Shown in pieces: positions 59,145-64,000 of a stretch of DNA of 64,000 nt. This DNA comes from Ornithinibacillus sp047228935 (GTDB lineage: Bacteria > Bacillota > Bacilli > Bacillales > Amphibacillaceae): NCBI RefSeq assembly GCF_047228935.1, contig NZ_JBFEGG010000007.1, positions 1 through 64,000 on the forward strand, written 5' to 3'. Position 1 is the first letter of the stretch, and every line of letters starts with the position of its first letter. Below the pieces are notes generated by a model, which did no database searches, was not told the origin of the DNA, and was given only the letters and a program-made list of their open reading frames with translations. The translations under genes were made by a program, and so were the position numbers.

Positions 59145-59741
59145 GTGAAGAAAAAGTTACTTATATCGCTATTAGTTGGCGGCCTTTGTTTTGGGTTACT
59201 GCAGTTCATTCCTACTTTTGCCGCAGAGAACACAAGTATACAAGTGAAAAAAGAGACTTCTACTGTGAAAAATGATTTACGAGGTGACAGAATTTTTAAC
59301 CTTAATAACGAACGTTTAGTTTTGTTAGCAAAACAATATGGTATATCACTAGAGGGGAAAGATATTGTAACCATTCAGCAGGAACTCGGGCAAGCTGCCG
59401 TTCTTGAAAAGGCAAAGGAATTAGGGATTTTTACCACGGAGAAAAGCCTGGAACAGTTAAAAGCTGAGTTGAGAACAGTTTATGGCGAGAAAATTAATGA
59501 GAAAGACTATCAAGTAAAAGATATTAATGAACTTCGATTAGGAAACAGAAAGGAAATCCTTAACTCCAAAGCTAAAGACTATGGCGTGCAAACGGAAGGA
59601 AAAAGAATCGAAGCTATTCAGCAGGAGCTTTTAATGGAATTGCTTAAAGAAAAGGCTGATGAACTAGGTATCTCTACGGAAGGGAAAGATATTGATACGT
59701 TGATAAAGGAATTAAAAGAAACTTATGAAAAAGAAAGATAG
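59145..59741 (+). CDS. Small secreted protein with four short repeats
   Basis: A 198-residue exported protein. The GTG start follows AAAGGAGGG. The signal peptide is KKKLLISLLVGGLCFGLLQF...PTFAA. The mature part has four repeats of about 22 residues, each following A-K-x-L/Y-G-I/V-x-T/S-x-x-K-x-I/L-x-x-I/L-x-x-E-L: LAKQYGISLEGKDIVTIQQE, EKAKELGIFTTEKSLEQLKA, SKAKDYGVQTEGKRIEAIQQ and EKADELGISTEGKDIDTLIK. Highly charged and helical. I know no function. It stands alone with its own terminator. Confidence 0.75.
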   Translation: MKKKLLISLLVGGLCFGLLQFIPTFAAENTSIQVKKETSTVKNDLRGDRIFNLNNERLVLLAKQYGISLEGKDIVTIQQELGQAAVLEKAKELGIFTTEKSLEQLKAELRTVYGEKINEKDYQVKDINELRLGNRKEILNSKAKDYGVQTEGKRIEAIQQELLMELLKEKADELGISTEGKDIDTLIKELKETYEKER

Positions 59742-59745
59742 TTTC

Positions 59746-59778
59746 TAGCTGGCTCTCGAGTGGAGGGTCAGCTTTTTT
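59746..59778 (+). terminator. Terminator of the small secreted protein gene
   Basis: AGCTGGC pairs with the right arm GTCAGCT (one wobble) around a loop and is followed by T5. It lies four bases beyond the stop codon. Confidence 0.7.
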
Positions 59779-59959
59779 ATTGTTTCAAACAATACTCAAC
59801 AATTTTTAAAAATGCTCTTCTCCTTTAGAATGGGAACTTATGTCTCATAATGGATTGAAATTTTATCAATAAATTCATATTACGTTATTGATTTGGCATG
59901 TTGTATAATCTTATAATGATTTTATGATTCTATAAATCTATGAATGTAGGAGCGAGAAT

Positions 59960-60976
59960 ATGATAGGTTATATAACATTACTTCGTGCAACAACAATGAT
60001 TTTTGTCCTGTTAATTCATATAACAGCAGCCATGCTTTCACAAGAACTATCCGTAACATGGTGGGTGGGAAACTTTTTTGACGGGATAAGTCGCTTCAGT
60101 GTTCCAGTTTATTTAATGATTAGTGGTGCACTACTTCTCAGTAAAGATGAACCGATTAAAACATTTTTCCATAAACGAATGTCTAAAATTATGATCCCTT
60201 TTCTATTCTGGGTTTCATTTTACGTCGTTTGGTATCATGTTAAAGATTTATCCTCATTATCTGTAGGAACCTTTATAAGAGAATGGCTTTCCGATGGTTC
60301 GTATTATCATTTATGGTTCCTATTTACCATAATTGGATTATATTTAACCATTCCAATCTTGCGCAAAGTAACACAACAATCTGATATAAAAATTGCAATT
60401 TACTTCGTAGTTATTTGGTTTGTTGCAACAGCAATTTCTGGTTTATTTTCTCACTTTGCTGGATACTCACATGGTTTTAGATTAGATATGTTTAAAGGAT
60501 TTACTGGATATCTACTTTTAGGGTATATTCTAACAAAAATAGAAATTACACCTATTATCGAGAGGATTGCATATATTCTCGGTTCAATCGGCTTGTTTTT
60601 CACCCTTTACGGTACTTATATTTATAAGCTTGAAAATGGGTCCTTTACTGGATTTTGGTATGGGAATTTAACATTTACAACAATTTTTGTAGCATTAGCA
60701 GTGTTTGTTTTCTTTAAACAACGGTTCAAAAATTATCAACCTGGAAAATTAGTAAATAAAATGTCTGAAGCAAGCTTTGGGATATTCTTAATTCACCCAT
60801 TTATATTATCTATCTTCGCTAGCAGTACATTTGAACAAATTGTAGGTTTTAAAATCTATTACACACTTGGGCACCCCGTTGTTGGGGTTCTAATATCTTT
60901 GATTTGCCTTTACATTACAAGCTTTGTTGCCGTATTGATTATTCAAAAGATACCTTATTTAAGAAGAATTGTTTAA
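59960..60976 (+). CDS. Acyltransferase family 3 membrane protein
   Basis: A 338-residue polytopic membrane protein of the Acyl_transf_3 (OafA/WecH-like) family. The N-terminus YITLLRATTMIFVLLIHITA has the conserved arginine and H-x-T region. FSVPVYLMISGALLL, HLWFLFTIIGLYLTIPIL and ASFGIFLIHPFIL are typical. About 10 transmembrane segments are predicted. It probably O-acylates a wall glycan. A single gene with GGAGCGAG upstream of its ATG. Confidence 0.9.
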   Translation: MIGYITLLRATTMIFVLLIHITAAMLSQELSVTWWVGNFFDGISRFSVPVYLMISGALLLSKDEPIKTFFHKRMSKIMIPFLFWVSFYVVWYHVKDLSSLSVGTFIREWLSDGSYYHLWFLFTIIGLYLTIPILRKVTQQSDIKIAIYFVVIWFVATAISGLFSHFAGYSHGFRLDMFKGFTGYLLLGYILTKIEITPIIERIAYILGSIGLFFTLYGTYIYKLENGSFTGFWYGNLTFTTIFVALAVFVFFKQRFKNYQPGKLVNKMSEASFGIFLIHPFILSIFASSTFEQIVGFKIYYTLGHPVVGVLISLICLYITSFVAVLIIQKIPYLRRIV

Positions 60977-60980
60977 ATAG

Positions 60981-61016
60981 AGAAGGAGGCAATCTATCGA
61001 TAGATTGCCTCCTTCT
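60981..61016. terminator. 36-bp perfect palindrome
   Basis: AGAAGGAGGCAATCTATC followed by its exact reverse complement, four bases beyond the acyltransferase stop. No U-tract follows on the plus strand (TACATA). It may still be the terminator of this gene. Confidence 0.5.
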
Positions 61017-61081
61017 TACATATATATTATTAAAAGAACTGTCCCTGTACTAGTGTAGTACTTGTTAGTTTAGAGTGAGGT

Positions 61082-61108
61082 GGGACGATGGACCTGTCCC
61101 CCTGTCCC
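61082..61108. repeat. REP-like single unit H
   Basis: One unit in reverse orientation (GGGACGATGGACCTG then TCCCCCTGTCCC), one base beyond the stop codon of the Vpr-like protease. Confidence 0.85.
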
Positions 61109-61109
61109 A

Positions 61110-64000
61110 CTAGCGTAGTTTGCCTTTTGCGTTTCCTTGTGGTCCCATGACGATGTCTTGGTATCCATTTCCTGCGTTATCTATTACAGATACTTCGACT
61201 ACTGCACTTGGGTGAACATCTTCTAGTAAAATGGATGTTTGACCTTCTTCAATTTCAACAGGTTCACCATTTACTTTGATTTCAAGTTCACTAATACCAC
61301 TTCCAGTTTCTCGCACCATGACTAGTAATTGACGGTTGCCTCTCTTAGCAATTGTTCTTACCGATGGAGCTAACGTATCTAATAAAACTGGTACTTCAAA
61401 TGTTTGAGCTTCAGCACCTTCGTAGTCAATTACACCTACAGCTTGAAGTGTATACTGACCATCTTTTGCTTTCACACCATTAATCGTTCCATCCCACATC
61501 CAGTCTGAAGAAAGCTTGTAGTAAGAACCTCTACCACTGTCATAGTAGTCCTTTCGAATATCATATTCCGTGTAAATGGTATCTACAACATTACCATTAC
61601 TATCCAGCACATTAAATTGTACTTCTTTTGCATTTCTTAAAAATGATAGAATTAACCCCGCATCATCCATGACTCCATCACCATTTGGTGAGAAAGCAAT
61701 TAGATCTGGATTAGGTGAGCCTGTTTCTGCATCCACTCCTAAATATCCGTAGTCTCCTTCACCAAGGGAAGTAACTACTCCACCCATTGCATAGAATGAC
61801 ATCGGATCCCATACTGGAGTGTCAAAGATTGGTGCATCATCCCATTCACCTTTAAATCCAGCATAAGGTACTGAAAGCGTTGGATTTGTATCAGTTGGAT
61901 CAACTAATGTTACAAATCCATCTACCCAATACCCATTTTCGTAGTAACTTCTTAAAGTTTCATCCCAATCACTAAGATCAATCGTTACCTCAAATGAAAC
62001 AGAACCATTGGCCGGAACTTCGATTGTACTTACTTCCTCACCATTTACAGAAGTAGTTCCATCTAATGGAAGTGAACCATAATCATTTGGTAATGTTACA
62101 TAAATTCCACCACCTGCATTCAGTGGAACGTCACTAAGTGCATTGGCACTCACTTCATAGCTTACCGCTTCAGACGAATAGTTTGTTGCCGTTAAATCAA
62201 AGGAAACTTGATTTCCAGAGATTTCTTTTAACGCAACCTTTGCTTCACCTGTATTAGAGTCTGTCACGACAACAGGTGTTGATAATGCAGCATGTAATTG
62301 CATTAAACCTGCACCTTGACGACGTGGTGATACATCGGCACCCTCTAATTCTACTGGGCTTGATGTATTCATTAATAGATTTTTAGCAAATAAAACTCGG
62401 TCTTTATTTAATAAACCAAACTCTTCATCAACACGTTGTAATACTAAAGCACTACCACCTGATACGTGTGGAGCAGCCATGGATGTACCACTCTTTACTC
62501 CATATGCATTGTCATTTAATGTAGAGTAAATTTGTCCACCTGGAGCTGTGATTTCTGGTTTAAAATCAAGGTTTGGCGTTAGTCCCCAAGAGGAGAATAC
62601 ACTCATTTTTCCAGCTTCTGCGTTCGGTACTGCTGTGTTTCCACCTGAGAATGTTACTTCTGCTGGTTGCCCTTGAAGTAATGCTTCTGCTAGTGCATCC
62701 CCATCTGCTTTTGCTAGGAAAAGCTGTGGAATGACTATAGCAGGATCAGTTGCCATATTAACCATACCATCTGTGTTATTGTACACAATAACCCCTGCAG
62801 CTCCTGCATTTTGAGCATTAAGAGCTTTCGTTACGAAATCTAACTCCCCACGTTGAACTAGTGCAAACTTACCTTCTACTTCTTTTCCTTCATAATCTTC
62901 TGGATATCCTAGTCCGGCTTCTACTAATTCATATGTAGAACCTACTGTCGGAGGAGTCGCACTAGCTGACATAAATCCAGCTGATACTCCTTGCTCACCA
63001 TTAATGGAATATACAAGCTCGTCCACTAATAGATAAGAATTTTCATATGATGCCACTTGTAAAGAATCATATGAAACTCCTGGAGAACCAGTCACACCAT
63101 AATCAGGGTTTGTTGTATAAGGATAGAAAAATCCATCACCAAACAAATTAGAGTTACCCGCAGAAATAGACATCATAATTCCATTTTCCACTGCACGAGA
63201 AACCGCTTGATTATCCGGTGAATCTGCTGCTACAAATCCAGCTGGTGCACCTAAACTCATATTTAAAACGTCTGCACCTAGTTTAATGGCGTCATCAATT
63301 GCCGCAATATAAATATCACTATAAGTTCCGCCATAACTAGGGTCATTACTGAATACTTTCAAGTTTAAAATTTGTGCTTCTGGAGCGATTCCAACAATTC
63401 CACCATTTTCTTCATCGCCGTTAGCACCCACTGTACCAGCTACGTGCATACCATGTGCACCAGAGCTATCATTAAAGTCCGTATATTCATGGTTTTGATC
63501 AAAATAGTTATAACCATATGGAACTTTTTCAGTATAATAAACCCCTGGTAATTCTTCTCTATCGATAATTTCATTTACTTCTTCTTCCGTTAAAGCGACA
63601 GAATTTCCTTCAGAAAGAACTAAATCCCGGTGATTATGGTCTACACCAGAGTCAATAACCCCGATAACCATTCCTTCCCCTTTGTAACCATAGTCATTCC
63701 AAGCTTGTTGTGCTTGTACTAACTCTTTACTGAAATTCATATCTGGTTCTGCAATTGGCTGTTCATAGAATGTAGAGATAACAACTCGTTTCACATTAGG
63801 AATTGCTTCAATTTCTTCAATATCGCCATATTTCACTTCAGCACTAAAGCCGTTTACTACCGCGTCAAACTCTTGAAGAAATCTTGCATTAATATTACGT
63901 TTCTTGATTTCATTTTTAGCTGCTTGCTTTTTAGCTTTAGCTTCATTAAGAAGGCGTTTCTTTTCGGATACACTTAAGTCCCCGAACTTTTGCCCCTTTT
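61110..64000 (-). CDS. Vpr-like subtilisin family protease, 5' end outside the window
   Basis: The frame runs through the window edge, so 963 residues are seen and the signal peptide is missing. An ATG/GTG inside (63836) is not the real start; residues before it (VSEKKRLLNEAKAKKQAAKN, then FLQEFDAVVNGFSAEV) belong to an inhibitor I9-like propeptide. The S8 triad is present: IGVIDSGVDHNHRDL, GAHGMHVAGTVG and SGTSMAAPHVSGG. A PA domain (GKFALVQRGELDFVTKALNA) is inserted before the Ser. A Fn3-like and a FlgD-Ig-like domain (FSPNGDGVMDDAGLILSFLR, WDGTINGVKAKDGQYTL) follow. It ends GNAKGKLR without SLH domains, directly against REP unit H. Confidence 0.9.
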   Translation of the reverse strand, partial: KGQKFGDLSVSEKKRLLNEAKAKKQAAKNEIKKRNINARFLQEFDAVVNGFSAEVKYGDIEEIEAIPNVKRVVISTFYEQPIAEPDMNFSKELVQAQQAWNDYGYKGEGMVIGVIDSGVDHNHRDLVLSEGNSVALTEEEVNEIIDREELPGVYYTEKVPYGYNYFDQNHEYTDFNDSSGAHGMHVAGTVGANGDEENGGIVGIAPEAQILNLKVFSNDPSYGGTYSDIYIAAIDDAIKLGADVLNMSLGAPAGFVAADSPDNQAVSRAVENGIMMSISAGNSNLFGDGFFYPYTTNPDYGVTGSPGVSYDSLQVASYENSYLLVDELVYSINGEQGVSAGFMSASATPPTVGSTYELVEAGLGYPEDYEGKEVEGKFALVQRGELDFVTKALNAQNAGAAGVIVYNNTDGMVNMATDPAIVIPQLFLAKADGDALAEALLQGQPAEVTFSGGNTAVPNAEAGKMSVFSSWGLTPNLDFKPEITAPGGQIYSTLNDNAYGVKSGTSMAAPHVSGGSALVLQRVDEEFGLLNKDRVLFAKNLLMNTSSPVELEGADVSPRRQGAGLMQLHAALSTPVVVTDSNTGEAKVALKEISGNQVSFDLTATNYSSEAVSYEVSANALSDVPLNAGGGIYVTLPNDYGSLPLDGTTSVNGEEVSTIEVPANGSVSFEVTIDLSDWDETLRSYYENGYWVDGFVTLVDPTDTNPTLSVPYAGFKGEWDDAPIFDTPVWDPMSFYAMGGVVTSLGEGDYGYLGVDAETGSPNPDLIAFSPNGDGVMDDAGLILSFLRNAKEVQFNVLDSNGNVVDTIYTEYDIRKDYYDSGRGSYYKLSSDWMWDGTINGVKAKDGQYTLQAVGVIDYEGAEAQTFEVPVLLDTLAPSVRTIAKRGNRQLLVMVRETGSGISELEIKVNGEPVEIEEGQTSILLEDVHPSAVVEVSVIDNAGNGYQDIVMGPQGNAKGKLR

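Overview
The window is low-GC Firmicutes DNA, most likely from an endospore-forming, Oceanobacillus/Virgibacillus-like member of the Bacillaceae. This rests on strong GGAGG-type ribosome binding sites, Bacillus-type wall teichoic acid genes (tagD, tagA, tagO-like, TagGH-like exporter, LCP ligases), SLH-anchored surface proteins with CsaB, and the Firmicutes trio DUF1659-DUF2922-YvrJ. No rRNA, tRNA, CRISPR array or prophage was seen. Nearly everything concerns building or decorating the cell envelope.

Layout. (1) 0-12.8 kb: one minus-strand operon for a wall glycopolymer: two GT4 transferases, a coiled-coil protein, two large multidomain glycosyltransferases, a DUF6270/glucuronyl C5-epimerase fusion, UDP-ManNAc dehydrogenase and a TagGH-type ABC exporter. 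A 463-base leader without genes precedes it, and an orphan LuxR-type response regulator lies upstream. (2) 14.2-19.5 kb: a small-protein cluster (DUF1659, DUF2922, YvrJ, a repeat membrane protein), then tagD, two LCP ligases and tagA. (3) 19.7-35.6 kb: surface-protein region with four SLH proteins (transglycosylase, GH18, subtilase, beta-propeller adhesin), a decayed secA-like gene, a lipoprotein, an MBOAT/SGNH O-acetylation pair and a REP-associated tyrosine transposase. The 1.2-kb-codon adhesin gene is preceded by a c-di-GMP-I riboswitch. (4) 36-43.6 kb: TupA-like ATP-grasp protein, flippase, csaB and a giant N-acetylglucosaminidase with eight peptidoglycan-binding repeats. (5) 43.9-58.9 kb: capsule/teichuronic-type cluster (Wzy-like polymerase, PssD/PssE, two GT2, Wzx, CapA-like, asparagine-synthase-like protein; then galU-ugd and two tandem TagO/WecA paralogues; GDPD with a small membrane protein). 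(6) 59-64 kb: a small repeat-containing secreted protein, an acyltransferase and a Vpr-like subtilase cut by the window end.

How it fits together: TagO/WecA-type enzymes start lipid-linked glycans, TagA and TagD belong to teichoic acid linkage and backbone synthesis, the glycosyltransferase clusters elongate, TagGH or Wzx/Wzy export, LCP proteins attach polymers to peptidoglycan, and CsaB pyruvylates the secondary wall polymer so that SLH domains can bind it.

A family of 27-bp GC-rich REP-like units (12 copies at eight sites, four as inverted pairs) is scattered between genes from 30 kb onward and surrounds its probable mobiliser, the RAYT gene. Together with the riboswitch-controlled adhesin and the DUF6270-epimerase fusion, this is the most notable content.
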